Shown: positions 22,401-34,884, numbered from the stretch's first letter. The stretch is DNA of 64,000 nucleotides from Dichetophora obliterata (GCA_963920525.1 OY986435.1:297711708-297775707); one strand, 5' to 3'. The notes: a model not told the origin generated them from the letters alone. A program made the numbers and translations.

Positions 22401-24138
22401 AGGAATGGATGTATCTGGATTTTTATATATGGCTATGTATGTGAAGCTAAAGTCGAACGAATTGTTTTGTTTTGAAAGATTAGTTGGAGGAACACAACTG
22501 ATAACCACAAAAGTAAGGAATACACAAAAAAGCACTCAACGGGGACACGGTAGATATTAACACTCCCATACACACACACACACCCACTTAAGTGTTAAAA
22601 GTATTTGCATGGATGTCAAAATTGATTTAGGTGCTTACTCATTACTTGATATTCGGCAAGCAATTTCCAGGTTGATCGACCTTAATTTATTTCAATATCA
22701 ATAAAAATAACAAAAACAAATGCACGACCAGTGTTGTGACATATTACTTTGGAAAGTAATATATTACTTATTACATATTACCGACACGTTAATGTATATT
22801 AATATTATACTAGTTAGGCCTGCGGTGGAAATTCGAACAACTGTCTGTAAAGCAGTGAACAAAAATGAACACAAACTTAGCGTATGTTAAGGCACTGCAG
22901 CGTAGATTTGAGAAAACAGAACATTAAAGATGCATAGCGCAAATGACTCCTTTGCCATATTTGAAGAGTTGAACGCAAACACAAACCCTTTACTATTATC
23001 GCATAAAATTAACAAACTTTGTCATTCCGTAGCTTCACTGGAAGAATCGCTTGGCAAAAATATGTCCAGCAGAACTTATGTATATGGGGTATTCTACGAT
23101 ACTTTGCATGTAAGGACGCTGAATTTTCTGAGAAAATTTTTTGTAGGCACGTTCACGAAACTCAGAGGGAAGATGTATTCTAATATCTTATATCATAATG
23201 TGTAAAGTATACTAAAAAATGGCGTTTCGCTTTTATTTTGGCAGGCTCCTAAGTCAGCAAGAAACTAAAATACTTAATAAAAGTCACGAATCCAAATTTA
23301 TTATTCATCGCTTATATCGAGGTCAGAGTCGCAGTTTCGATAGGTTTAGTAGACACGGTTGCCCATACCGACGCATTTCAAGTAATATGGCCGGTCGTAG
23401 TCGATGCAATGAATTGAAAAAAGTTAAAAAACTAATGAAACGCATTCAATACACACAAAAACACTAAATACGCATAATAACGGAGTTTGTGGGGTGAAAC
23501 CTTTCATTTTGCAAATACAAATGGTGATATGTAAGCGCAATGTCAAAATTTCACAAGTGAAATGCTTCACCTACCGAAACGCTTCATCCCACCGCACCCT
23601 ACGTTTTCTCACTTAAGATTGGTAATATCCTGGGTATTAGTTATTTATACAACTGGCCGGTTTCACATTATATTCTGTAAGCACAAAATTATCGATTACT
23701 CAATGCATTATATTGATTAATTACTAATCGCGAGAGAGCATGCAAAATATAATGCTTTCCGCGAGATTAGCGTAACTCATCAAAAATCAATTATTAATTA
23801 ATTGATCTATTTTTTAATCGGTAGCATGCTCGATGATCCCGTTTATGGGAAATATTTCTATGAGTAATTGAGAATCGATAAGATAAAGATTTTTTTTATT
23901 ATTCTTTGTTTTTATGTAGGAAGTGCAGCCTGTGCAACATAAGGTGCAGATGCTGATGCAGTATATGACATTGGAAGTTGTCAAACACGGAAAGAAAAAA
24001 TCAAGCATTTTATGCTTGAATCAAGCAAATGGGCTATCAGTTTACACCAAAATGCACAACGAAATCAACAAAATTTTTTTGATTCGTTGAGCATGGAAAA
24101 TAAATTATCAGAATTATTTCGTTTTTCTATATAATAAC
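19475..24138. other. 4.7 kb without recognised genes
   Basis: The frames at 19082-19273, 20306-20488, 20755-20955, 22930-23205 and 23219-23467 are 60-91 codons with no motif I recognise. 20810-20910 is rich in CGAACTCGTTTACGA words. 21100-21610 repeats AAAGTGCTTT/AAAGCGCTTT-like words, possibly an old MITE. 22738-22800 has TATTACTTATTACATATTAC-like repeats. Confidence 0.4.
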
Positions 24139-24933
24139 CAGGGAAGACAGAAATATGCATGAAAAAATCTAAAATAAGTATGCTAATATGCTCTAAAAAA
24201 TGGCAAAATATGCCATCAAATAAGCACGAAAAATGTCGAAGTCGGAGTTTTATTATTCAAAATTTTATTCAATAGTTCATAAAAAAAAAACAAAACAATA
24301 GCCCTTTCAAGGCGTAAAAGTAAATATTTCAGTTTAAATAAATTATAATTTTAATTATAAAGTAAAAATTTAATTCTATTTTAATCATTTAATGAATATT
24401 TTGTTTGGTAGCTCGAAGCCAATGCCAAAAGTCTCCTTCCGGACGAAGTCCATTATTTTATATGGTGCTTATAGCAAAAACAGTGTATTGCATTCAGCGA
24501 TTACACTGAACAATTAAATGCATTTTTATATTATCAAAAAGAAATTTTCTACGATTTTCAGCCAACAATGTTTTGTATTGTGCGAAAGACCGCTCGACAT
24601 CGCAGGATGTAGTTGGGCACCATTTAAAATAAGGGACTTCGTTCGGAAGGAGACTTTCGGCGTCTGTGAGTTTTTAAACAATATATTTTTATACATATAT
24701 AATATAATATCTCTTTATAAATATATGTAATATCAAAGAAATTACAATGTTGCCAGATGTGAAGGAAGTATCAAAATTTGCCCGATTACAAGCTAAAATC
24801 TGTTCGAAAAGTTAAAAATATGCAAAAATATGCACAAATAAGCACAATCGTTATAAATATGCAAAATACTAACAAAACGTCTAAATATGCAAAAGCATAT
24901 ATTATATGCATTTGCATATAATTGTCTTCCCTG
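24139..24933. mobile_element. hAT-type MITE with 8-bp target duplication
   Basis: The 795-bp element begins CAGGGAAGACA and ends with its exact complement TGTCTTCCCTG, a hAT-style terminus. It is flanked by ATAATAAC on both sides (24131-24138 and 24934-24941), a perfect 8-bp duplication. Subterminal regions are crowded with ATATGCA/TGCATAT words, as expected of transposase-binding repeats. Inside, an inverted pair (about 24417-24470 and 24611-24668) shares the AAAGTCTCCTTCCG core. No intact transposase is encoded, so it must move in trans. Confidence 0.9.
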
Positions 24934-25636
24934 ATAATAACCATAAAAAATTGTCATAACAAATTTCGCTTTGTTGTATAACGACATTATCACAAAATAA
25001 AAATTTCGTTTCAAGTTAAAAAAGTAAAATTTTCTCAACCAAATGTGTTTTTAGAATCCGATACAATAAAAACCGAAATGTTTTTTTGTTAAAATTAACG
25101 TTATTTTAAACAATTGGTTTGACAAAAAACGAAAAATTGTATATCGTTTACTCCGAATCGAAATAAATATTTTTGTTTTTTTGAGATAACTTTATTTTTG
25201 TTTATTTAAAAATTTATTATAAAAATAAAATGTTGGTTCATGCCTGTTTTACACTCAAGCGTAAATTTCTCAATTCAGTCATTATTTTGCTAGAATTGAG
25301 CAAATTTAAAACACATGATATTTAGAAAAACTACTCAAATCAAGAAACATTTGCTTAAGACTACAGAATTTTTTTTCTAGATTCGAATCTAATATTTACT
25401 TGTTTAAAAGGTTTGCTTGATTCATGTTAACAATTTTCTAAAAATTTAAATAATTTGCTTGATTTGAGAAATTTATTTCCTTAGTTATTTTCTAGCGAGT
25501 AGATGCACAAAAACAAAAACAAAAACTTTTTTGGAATATTGTGATAGTATTATTGACGAAAAATAATTTCAAGCCTCTCTATACTGTAGTCTTTTCAAAT
25601 ATATGCGAGAAAATATTTTTTCAAACTACTCGATTT

Positions 25637-25821
25637 CTAGAGGTTATTCCAGCTACAGTCGAAATAATTGGGGAAACATCATAAAATAAACCGAGGATTC
25701 TTTTTAAGAACCGGCGCAAACAACTTTTTTTTTAAAGTCGTCTTAATAAATATAGGTATGTAATTTAGGATTTTTTTTGTTAACTTAGTCCCCCCTCTGG
25801 CGAATCCTAGATCCGCCACTG
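25637..25821. mobile_element. Decayed DNA-transposon right end
   Basis: The segment ends CTAGATCCGCCACTG at 25821; its complement CAGTGGCGGATCTAGG resembles a common hAT-like MITE terminus. No matching left terminus was found, so only one end is supported. A diverged copy of the part containing TTGGGGAAACATCATAA occurs at about 29811-29915. Confidence 0.4.
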
Positions 25822-26624
25822 TCTACTTTCATATTAAATTGAAGCCATTTGGGCATCTTTTGATGCTCTTTAATTGTCGCACAGTGTTATTGAAAAATAC
25901 AGAAAAACAGAGAGAACTATATTAATAAATAATTAGCTTAAAAGGTAAAAGAACACTAAATGCATACGTTAGTGTAAATTTATTTACACACACACACACA
26001 CTTGTGAGTATACGCACTCGCAATTATTAACACGAACTCGCATACAGGTACACTTTTCACATAAGATAACATCCAAGCATTCACGTCTCTTCAAAGCTAT
26101 TCGCTCAACCAAAGTGGAAATTCATGTCATGCCCATCAGTTTTATTTTTTCCTTCGCACTTTAATTTTATCTCCTTTTTTTTGTTGTTGCTATTTGGTTT
26201 ATACACCAAGCTTGTCGTGTATGTCCTTTTGACACCTACAATTGCATTAAATAAAGCAGTGCTTGATTTTATCTTGACTAGCTCAGAGGCCCAACATATT
26301 AATGGTTCTGTCCATTTCAATATGTACAATTGATAAATATTATGATGTTTTTATCCATGCGTGATTTTCATCGATGATTTGTCAGGAGGAGCACAACTTT
26401 AGCGGGTAACTGAGCTTCATCCATGTAGTAATGGCAAATTCCAGTTAGAAGCAAGAGATTTTTTTATAGGATATTGTTTGTTCTAACAATTTTTAGAGAT
26501 TTAAAAAAAAAGATTAATTTTAAGGACATCTAGCTAATCGTATTTTTTTTAGAAAACAGGGGTATTTACCTAAATTGTGAGTTGTTTAAGGGTTATCGCA
26601 ATTTCAAAAAAGGGATATGTTAGG
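25822..26624. other. Spacer without recognised gene
   Basis: Contains a short (CA)n tract near 25986-26000. The short frames at 26105-26333 overlap on both strands and look like chance. Confidence 0.4.
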
Positions 26625-27060
26625 TTAGGTTACAGTGGCTGCGACTTTGAGACACACTTCGGCTAATGAGGCGTGATACCACGAGGTCAAATTTTCTGTT
26701 TAACTTCTGTTTGAGCCAGTGTAAGCTGTGAATAAATCTGTGAACTCTGCATACTGGATATTCAGAAAGGTCATATAGTTCATGGAAGAACCAGTTGCCT
26801 AAATGGCGAAAATGGTTTTGAGCCAGCGCTGGACAGGTGCAGAGGAAATGCATTGTGGATTCTTCCTCCTTTATTCAATATTTGAGTATGTTTGCCAATC
26901 AGGCAGTACCCTGTGTCATGATACTGGTCTTTACAAAGGAAGTTCTTTTGAACGTTTGAGAGTAAGTCTGGGCCAGATTTTCCGCGTAGTATTACAATTG
27001 CTTCCTGCTAACCACCTGCTGTTGGTTTTATTGCGGGATAGCTTAAGTGTAAAAAGTTAG
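26625..27060 (-). pseudogene. LINE 3' fragment with CHC-type C-terminal motif
   Basis: Minus-strand fragments give IWPRLTLKRSKELL, TGYCLIGKHTQIL and, in another frame, TMHFLCTCPALAQNHFRHLG followed by WFFHELYDLSEYPV. These match the region after the RNase H domain in LOA/R1/I-like LINEs (a TGH-x-x-IG-x-H step, then a C-x-C zinc motif and an LG....F strand). At least one frameshift separates the pieces, and no reverse transcriptase precedes them, so this is a truncated relic. Confidence 0.7.
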
Positions 27061-27151
27061 CAAGTGGTAAGAGGAATATCAAAATTTTCCTTATCTACCG
27101 ATAATTGCTTTGTAGTTTCTTGAACAATGTCTTTGTCCGGAAATCCAACAT

Positions 27152-28066
27152 AATATTTTATTTTATTTTATTTTATTTATTTAGTTTCTTCAGTCTATGA
27201 ACAATAATTCTTACAGACTAGGCAATAGTTATTAACAAAAAATATATATTACAAAATGTTATTTAACAGAGATCGCATTTGATTTTTAGATAAAGAAAAA
27301 TCTAGATTATGATTTGCGTTAATAATATTAAACATATGAAGAGCTTTAAAAATAGGAGCATTAGCAGCGTAGTTAGTGCGACACATTACTAAATAAAAAG
27401 GATCCTGATTTCTGAGAATCCTATTAGGAGCATTAAAATTAATCATTTCTAACAGTGTAGGGCTGTCAACCAGGCCAGAAATAATATCATGAACGAAAAG
27501 TAGAGACAAAATGATTCTCCTACTCTTAAGAGTCTTAAGACCAATAATCAAACAACGAGCACTATATGGGGGAAAAGAATCTTCAAAATTAAGTGAGCGT
27601 AAGGCAAACCTAGTAAACGATTTCTGGACTCGTTCAAGCCTCGTCTTATGCGTCACATAAAATGGGTCCCAAATAACCGAAGCATATTCAAACCTTGAGC
27701 GAACCAGGCTAGTAAATAACACTTAAAGTGTAGGGTTCAGAAAAAAAAAGAACCATTACCGTGAATGAAAGCAAGCATTGCATATGCCTTAGGAATAATG
27801 TAATCTAAATGCGAGACGAATGAAAATTTTAGATCAAAAACAACTCCTAGATCTTTAACCACATCAACAGATAGCAGAGGTGTATTAGCAATATGGTATG
27901 CAGACAAATGGAGATTATCTGACTTAGAGAAAGACATGAAAACGCATTTCTTTAGATTTAAAAAAATATGATTATTAGAGCACCATTTATGAAGTTTATC
28001 AATTGCAGTTTGAAGAAGTCTAATATCAGATGAATCTTTTATATATTTGAGCTGTTTTGCCATCTC
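27152..28066 (-). pseudogene. 5'-truncated LINE reverse transcriptase C-terminus
   Basis: Starting near 28066 on the minus strand the frame reads KQLKYIKDSSDIRLLQTAID, then LHKWCSNNHIFLNLKKC, and KDLGVVFDLKFSFVSHLDYI; a frameshift near 27730 leads into LVRSRFEYASVIWDPFYVT, RLERVQKSFTRFALRSL and the rest to 27249. The copy begins just after the position of the catalytic YADD box. It ends in a (TAAAA)n tail at about 27152-27181. It is the same general clade as the LINEs at 6 and 16.5 kb. No target duplication was identified. Confidence 0.85.
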
Positions 28067-28339
28067 AAATCATGTAGAGATCTATCGGCAGCTTAAAAAT
28101 GTTTTAGATGTTTTTTCAACTGTATCCAGGGCTTTCAAAGCAGCTTGTCTGTCGGATAATACTTATATGTGGATATCCACGGATGATAACTCATTATAAC
28201 ATAACATAACATTTTCTGGAAAATTAGGATTGAAGAAAACCAATTGTCGCACGTTATGTTTCGGTTGGTTTCATGCAGTTTTTCCAATAATTTCCTATTG
28301 TAGTATGATGAGGCACTTTCACCATTCTGTCTCTATACT
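28067..28339. other. Spacer between two LINE fragments
   Basis: No gene recognised; contains CATAACATAACAT near 28199. Confidence 0.4.
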
Positions 28340-29270
28340 TTTCCCACGTATGGCAGTGCAGAGAAACACTTCACAAATTTTCAAAATCTAACACACCTCC
28401 TGAATTATTTCGAACAAAATTCCTGGCAATAAAAGCCAAATATCACAACTACACATTTATCTACACTGACGGCTCAAAGACCAACAATAACTCAACCTAC
28501 TCTGTCACCTTCTGCAGCCAAATAATTAAAATCTCCAACCTTCCACAATACAGTACTGTTTTCTCAGCAGAAATCATCGCTATAAACGAAGCAATAGAAC
28601 ACGTCACAAATACAAACGGGAATTACGCTATATGCTCCGAATCCCTCTCATCACTAGAAGCCATAGCCAATTTGGCCAACACCAATTACTACCCCTCGCG
28701 TATAAGAAACCTTCTTTCTACTTTTTTTCCGAGATTTATCTTAATATGGATTCCGAGCCACATTCAAATAAAAGGTAACGAATTTGCAGATCAAGCAGCC
28801 AAATATGCCAACAAAGCCCCCATCATCACAACACACAATTTCAACTCCAGCGACATTAATTACTTCTTAAAAAAACAACACTACATGCAACATAAAAGTT
28901 TAATGCAACTTACATCAAACTGGTACAAACAACTAAATAATAATAACACAACAACAAAAGAACTTTTAGCCACAAACGACCCGAACATAACTAGAAAAGA
29001 CATAACAAGAATCGAGCGACTACGACTAGGCCACACTAAACTAACCCACGGCCACTTAATGAATAATGAAAATCCTCCTCCTCACTGTCTTTTCTGCAAC
29101 TCTACTCCCGCAATCAACATTCAACATCTATTAACAGACTGCACATACTTTCACTACCATAAACAACAACTACAACTCAACAACGATCTCACACATCTCC
29201 TTTCCAACCCCACTACTAACAACATAAAAAATTAATACTTTTCTTAAAGCAATCAAACATATACCATCTT

Positions 29271-29302
<32 letters not shown>
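28340..29302 (+). pseudogene. 5'-truncated LINE: RNase H domain and C-terminal zinc motif, poly(A) tail
   Basis: An open frame from about 28345 to 29235 carries an RNase H domain of the I/LOA type: YTDGSKTNNNS (first catalytic D), FSAEIIAINEA (catalytic E), then ICSESLSSLEA where the usual third acidic residue D is E, and IPSHIQIKGNEFADQAAKYA (H and last D). After it come LRLGHTKLTHGHLM and HCLFCN...IQHLLTDC, the terminal CCHC-like motif. The reverse transcriptase is missing. A run of 27 or so A at 29276-29302 is the retroposon tail. Unlike the other LINEs here it encodes RNase H, so it is a different clade. Confidence 0.85.
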
Positions 29303-29303
<1 letters not shown>

Positions 29304-30366
29304 ATTACATGTAAGATGAACATTTAAATAATAATGCTTATCAGTTTTTCCTAGTATTAAGTTTAGCTTAAGGCCTAAGTAGCCATAGCTCATAAGTTAA
29401 CTTAAAATTTTAATTTTCTGTTAATATATTAATAATAATAATAAAAATAATCATGTTTTTCGTGCACTTTTATGATTTTTTTTAAGTTATTTTCACTAAA
29501 GATCAAAAAACTTAATTACTTCTAATGATATCCTCACTGCTCAGAATTGCTGGCCAAAATTTCTTACACTAAAAAAATTTAAACTAAAATATTAATTATT
29601 AAATAAACACCTACTGAAAAGCTAGTAAGAAATTAAAAAAAAAGTTATGAAGTTATATAAATTTTTAAAGGTTTTGTATGGAAATTAAAAAAAAATATCA
29701 AAAATTTTTTGATGCAGAGTAGAAGAGATTTTTCCGGCCTATAATTTCTAATAGTTTGTTTTTTAAGAACTATTACACCAGCCAATATTTTTACACAAAA
29801 ATTTATTTTTAGAGGTTATTTCAAACCATTCCAGCTCACGGATGGCTATCTGTAGAGTCAAAATATTTGGGGAATCATCATAACATAAGCCCAGGTTTAT
29901 TTTATAGGAAAGACTCGATCAACGTTTTTCTTTTCTATGGTGCATTAGGTGTCTTAATATACATAGTTCTAGATACTTACGTAATCAGTTCATTAATTTT
30001 TTTAGAACGCGAAGCCAATTTATCGATGACAGTTTCCTCGTTTATAGAAATATCCTTATGAATAGCGCTAAACCATAACATCATTCTAATAAATCTTTAT
30101 CGATTTTTCACAAAAGTATAGTCAAAGCTAACGTAAATTGATATATTTTGTGTATTAAATAAATTGCTACAAAAAATTCTGGACTCCCAACTGCACACAT
30201 TAATTATTGTGCTTGAGACGAAGTGTCACCGCTAGAATTTGAGGAGAACATTTTTTAAAACCACATTGCAATACTAACACACAGCGTAAAAATTCTTGAA
30301 ACCGAGAAATGTACAAATTAAATTCACTTTTACATTCATTTTATAGCACTGTAGGGATGTAAAATA
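29303..30366. other. AT-rich spacer
   Basis: No gene recognised. 29811-29915 resembles 25637-25700 and is probably a decayed repeat. Confidence 0.4.
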
Positions 30367-30929
30367 GACACATGAAGATGACGAGAACGTAAACTTATTT
30401 TTTGGTCGTAGAATTTAGTGAGATACTCAGTTTTTCCCAATCAGATCAAAATCTCGAGATATTTGCGATTGAAATTTAGTCACTTTTAGACCCATTTTTA
30501 GTTATATTTTCCTTATTGTTGAAGAACAAAAATTTTGACCGCATACGATTTTGCTTAAACTTTCAGTATTTAATCTTCTTATAAAAATACTAATTTGAGT
30601 AAAAAAATTGTAAGATTTTTTTTTAAAAATTTTACGTTTAACATTCAAATTTGGTCAAAATGAAGAGAAATGCAAAATTGCTTAACCTTTGAAAAGTCAT
30701 AGATTACACAAGGCCAACTTGATTTTCACTTTGTAGGTATTTTCGAAAATATAATAAGAAGTAATCTTTAAAGTAATATAAAAAATTTTTAAATGAAGGT
30801 CAAATGATGGTCAAATAACAAAAATCTGAATATCTCGAGAATTTGATCTGATTTGGAAAAACTGAATATGCCACTAAATTCTACGACCGAAAATTAAGAT
30901 AACGTGTCTCGGCGTTTTTTTTTCGTGTC
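30367..30929. mobile_element. TIR element (MITE), arms about 110 bp
   Basis: The left arm contains GGTCGTAGAATTTAGTG, CAGTTTTTCCCAATCAGATC and TCTCGAGATATT; the right arm carries the same in reverse complement with a few changes. Homology extends outward to GACAC/GTGTC. The interior (about 30490-30800) is unrelated AT-rich DNA without coding capacity. Superfamily unknown; no clear target duplication. Confidence 0.75.
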
Positions 30930-31602
30930 TTTTTAAAAGTTGAAAATTTACCAACAGTGTAGTTTAACGAACAATGAAGCATTGCTTATCATCATTTGAA
31001 TTTCACAGACTGGCCTAGAATAATTTTGTTCAATTTATATGTATACGTTCTGCAAACGCTAGTACGTAAGCAACAATATATAGGAAAACAATTAAGAAAA
31101 CCATTTATATTGTATTATATTTAACTTAATGTCTGCTTAACAAACTAAGTATGAACATTGAACAATTTTCAATTTATCTTCATGTTAAAATAATTAAATA
31201 ATTTGGAATATCTGTGCTTTTATTTAATATACAACAAAATGTTTAATTGCTAAGTGGGGTTTGAACCCCCTGAACCCCCCGATATCTACGAAGTCGGGTC
31301 TTACATGACCCCATCGGTCTCAAGTAAGCAACAGGAAATATTTGCTGAACTCAATATTTTATTTAATAAAACGCATGTAAGTTCAGATCTTACATTTACG
31401 TTGGGAACGATTTTATTTAATTTAATCGAGGCATTCGCAAAATACTTGAGCAGTATAAACAACATACTTTGCACGGAAAAAAAACAATACATCTAGCGGT
31501 GTGGCCAGATTCTTTTAAGCTTCTAAATACAATTTCGAATTAATGGACTAATTGAAATTAAAGAAACTATAAATAAAAACCAATGAGATCATATAGTACC
31601 CT
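30930..31602. other. Spacer with one unplaced 80-codon frame
   Basis: The frame at 31254-31496 (EPPEPPDIYEVGSYMTPS...) is the least random-looking ORF here, but I do not recognise it and no start context or splice site supports it. Confidence 0.35.
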
Positions 31603-33568
31603 CCCAGCTAGCACAAAAAGTTTGTAAAAGTGTCGCCAATACAGATATAAATCGTAATTGTAACGTAACTATAACTGAAAAAGCAGATATTTTACGCTTA
31701 TTTTGTAACAACGTAGGTTTCAATAGTAGGTTATAGTAGGTAGGTGTTATAATAATGTTATAAATGTGGTGTTGGTACAAACTTAAGTTGCACGCCACAA
31801 GGTGAAACATACTTGAAACATCCAAAAAAGTTTTTATTGTGTTATTCTTACAATTCAGGTAAAATAACGTGAATGTAACAAATATTTTGTTTTATTCAAG
31901 TTATTTTTTGTTATAATGACAGTCTTTTTAACAAGGAAGGAGTACTGTAACATAAATATATTCCTGATTGAAAAGAAATAAGTTCTTAAAAAGTTTTAAA
32001 ATGTTTTGCATACACAATTCATTAATATAATTTTGCATTAAACCAGTGATAATTTTTTGGAGTGTACTTTAAAAGTCAAAGACAAATTGGAATGAAATAA
32101 AAAGATGTAAAATTAAATTGAAAATATGACGGGTTATACACTAAAATCTTACAACAAAGGCCATTTCGTCGATGAATGTTTCCGTTTTACCTCTAGAAAA
32201 CTCACGCTCCACCCAAAAAATAAAAATTTTTTAAATAATGTGGAATAAGAAATATTTCAAGTTTTGGCGCTAAATATTTCATGTTTAATATATATCTGAA
32301 TATATTTTTTTAGATCCTAGTGTCATATTGCACTTAAAATTTTAAAAGAAAATAGTAAATACTAAAGAAAATGGTATTTAAATTATTCCAATCAAAATTC
32401 ATAGAGTAGAAAAAAAAATCAAATATGGCGAGTATGAAGTTTTTAGAAACTTTTTTCCAAAGTTCTTTCAACTGAATAATAACCTCAATACAACTAACTG
32501 AATATCAAAAGTTACAAAATATTTTTCTAAAGTTGTTGCAACAGAATAATAACCTTAATGCAGCATATACTTACAACAATTTTATTCAAAATTTCTTACT
32601 GAATTATAATTCTAATACAACGTTCATTTAACTAATTACATTACATTACAGAAGTTGCAATGTTTTTTTCTAAAGTTCTTGCAACAGAATTATAACCTCA
32701 ATACATCGTTCTTATATCAAGCAAAATTTTATAAGCTACAATTTTGTTTTTTAAACTTGCATCAACTGAATAATAGCCTTAATACAGCACAAGCATGTAA
32801 TGATTATTCAATTCTCTTGCAACCTAATAAAAACCTCAATTCAACGTAATTTTTCCTAACTACATTTTTTGAGTTATAATAATGTTTCCTAGAGTTGAAG
32901 CAACTGAATAATAACATCAATACAGCATAAGGTTGCAAGGACTATTTCCAATGTTCTTGTAGCTGAATAAAAACCTCATTTCAACCTTCTTGCAATAAAA
33001 CAAATTTGGTTATCTCGTTGAATGCCGAAATAAAACAAAAATGGATTACATGGTAGTATAAGCCTACACAAAGAAGTTGACAAGCAACGCAGAATTTTTT
33101 GTGAGCAATAAAATTTATATTCTGCTTATGACATTTTAGTGCATCTTAGCAAAATTGGAAACATTTAGTTGTAGTGACATCCCTATAACTTAATATATAA
33201 CTTAATATAAACATAAAGCAACTTAGTCGCATCTAGGTTGCTAACTCGTTACTGTATTTGTTACAATTACAAAACACAAACATTTTTTGTAGGTGCTACA
33301 AAATTAAATGTTGTAATAAGGTCAATTTAACGTACAAATTACTTATTTTTTTCAAAACTTTATGAAACATTTTTACAACAAGTGCATTTATTCGTAAAAT
33401 AATTAACACCGTAGTTTAACTTATTTGCAACAAAACGAATGATTAGTTACAAATTACTTATTTCAAACTTTAATACAACCCATTTGCAACTGAATTTGTT
33501 TAAAAAACTAAGAATACCACCGAATTATAATATATTTTTGTTACAAATATAAATCTGTGCTAGCTGGG
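31603..33568. mobile_element. Unclassified TIR element with internal tandem array
   Basis: The two ends are a perfect 13-bp inverted repeat, CCCAGCTAGCACA at 31603 and its complement ending at 33568; similarity then becomes partial (TTTGTAA). The dinucleotide CT lies next to both ends, so a 2-bp duplication is possible but weakly supported. Length is 1966 bp and no transposase is encoded. The interior is unusually rich in TTGCAAC/GTTACAA words and contains a degenerate tandem array. The element sits directly against a LINE 3' fragment. Confidence 0.7.
32455..33000. repeat. Degenerate tandem array, 55-85 bp spacing
   Basis: Eight copies of a core like CAACTGAATAATAACCTCAA occur near 32469, 32539, 32597, 32680, 32763, 32820, 32900 and 32960, each preceded by a TTCTTGC-like word. 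They are degenerate but in one orientation. In DNA transposons such arrays often act as transposase-binding subterminal repeats; here that is inference. Confidence 0.7.
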
Positions 33569-33800
33569 CTCGGTCTCAAGAGGTTAATGTTGTATGGTGG
33601 AGATGCGTACAGCGACCTAAATGAGATCTACTGTACCACCTTCTCAAAGATCCGCTGGGTTTGGGGATTACAGAATTTCAGCCAGCCCTATTTCTCTAAT
33701 GAATTTGAGAATATTGTTAGGTTCAAGGGATGAAACCTGCTCTAGACTTATCTCATAGTTCCCCAGTGCTAGTTTACGTCTGCGAGCCATGGCGTATTTT
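33569..33800 (-). pseudogene. LINE 3'-terminal fragment
   Basis: Minus-strand frame from about 33790: MARRRKLALGNYEISLEQVS followed by LEPNNILKFIREIGL and a stop. This resembles the last about 40 residues of RNase H-bearing insect LINE polyproteins (RR-x-LG-x-Y-x....ELS...NILxFI). A short 3' UTR follows up to the TIR element at 33568, which probably inserted there. Confidence 0.55.
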
Positions 33801-34805
33801 GATTTATTGATAATTTTTTGATAAATTTACTTGTTTATTTTTATTATGTTGACAGCTGTTCCTCGGAGTGAGTATTGTCGGTCGATATTGCATTTCATTC
33901 GAACGACTTCAACAATCGGATTTTTACGACAAAGTGAAGGGAATGCGGATAGAAAAACCTCCTGCCGCAACTGATCCGCCGTTTTCCACAATCAACATGA
34001 TAATATTTGTTTGGGCTTGAAACTATAATATCAATAAATTGTCTAAAATTCAAAAAATGGCGAACATGTGAATTTTTAGTAGCGTTTTTTTTTCAATTTT
34101 TCCCTCTTAAAAGTGCTCAAAAAAACCGGCCAAAATTACCTGAATTTTAGTTTAGAGTCCAATAAATTTTATCTACTTAAAAATAAAAATAAATCCAAGT
34201 CAATTCATAGAGTAGTTCTTGAGATATCGTGGAGAATAGTTTGAAAAAACATTATTTTTCAGAAAATGCGTTTTAAGATTTGGCTAACGAATTTTTCGAG
34301 TTCATACATATATGAAAATATGAATTCCTTTAGCATGCGATACATTTTTTATGCATTCGTTATCGGCCAAACCGCTTTGGGAACATATTTTGCACATCAT
34401 AAGCTATCGACAAATAAAAAAACATAATAATTAAGTGTTTTGGTCGAGTCTCATGAGAACCTGCCGTTTTGTTACAGCTTAAATATTGCTTTCTGTGCGA
34501 CGCTACCACTTGTAGCAAATATTGCTTCTGCTCTTCATCATTAAATAAGCTTTGGTTATATTTTTTATAAGTGCGACTGCGCGTTCCGCTGTATCTTTGA
34601 CAACTTTAAACAAATTGTATAGGGAAATAAGAAAATAAATTTGACCTCTCTCTAAGCCTTTACCAATTGAGATGCGCTTCACAGGGGATGTACCTTAGGT
34701 CAAGTGGAAGTGGCAAAGCGGCAAACACGACTTCTTAACTAGTGCATTTTAGCTCTGTTTATGAAGATATTTCTCTTTATCCAGTAACGAAACCTACAAT
34801 TTGTG
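33801..34805. other. Spacer; one exon-like frame after a splice-acceptor-like site
   Basis: At about 33853 a TTATGTTGACAG acceptor-like sequence is followed by an open frame (LFLGVSIVGRYCISFERLQQ..., to a stop near 34020). It has balanced codon use for this region but no recognised family and no partner exon, so it is left as a possibility only. Confidence 0.3.
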
Positions 34806-34813
34806 TATATAAG
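34806..34813 (+). promoter_or_regulatory. TATA box upstream of a small peptide ORF
   Basis: TATATAAG lies 79 bp before an ATG that opens a signal-peptide-like ORF. This spacing leaves room for a start site about 30 bp downstream and a short 5' UTR. In AT-rich DNA such a word can occur by chance. Confidence 0.4.
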
Positions 34814-34884
34814 AAAATTTATGTTTAAGTTTTTAGACTTGTGGCTTTTTTAATTTGCAATCTGAAAGACGATAGACAAATACA

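Noticed and set aside
22930..23467. Two consecutive 82-91 codon ORFs as a host gene
   Set aside because: Different frames, no splice sites joining them, no recognised motif.
32455..33000. CRISPR array
   Set aside because: Repeats are degenerate with irregular spacing and lie inside a transposon in a eukaryotic genome.
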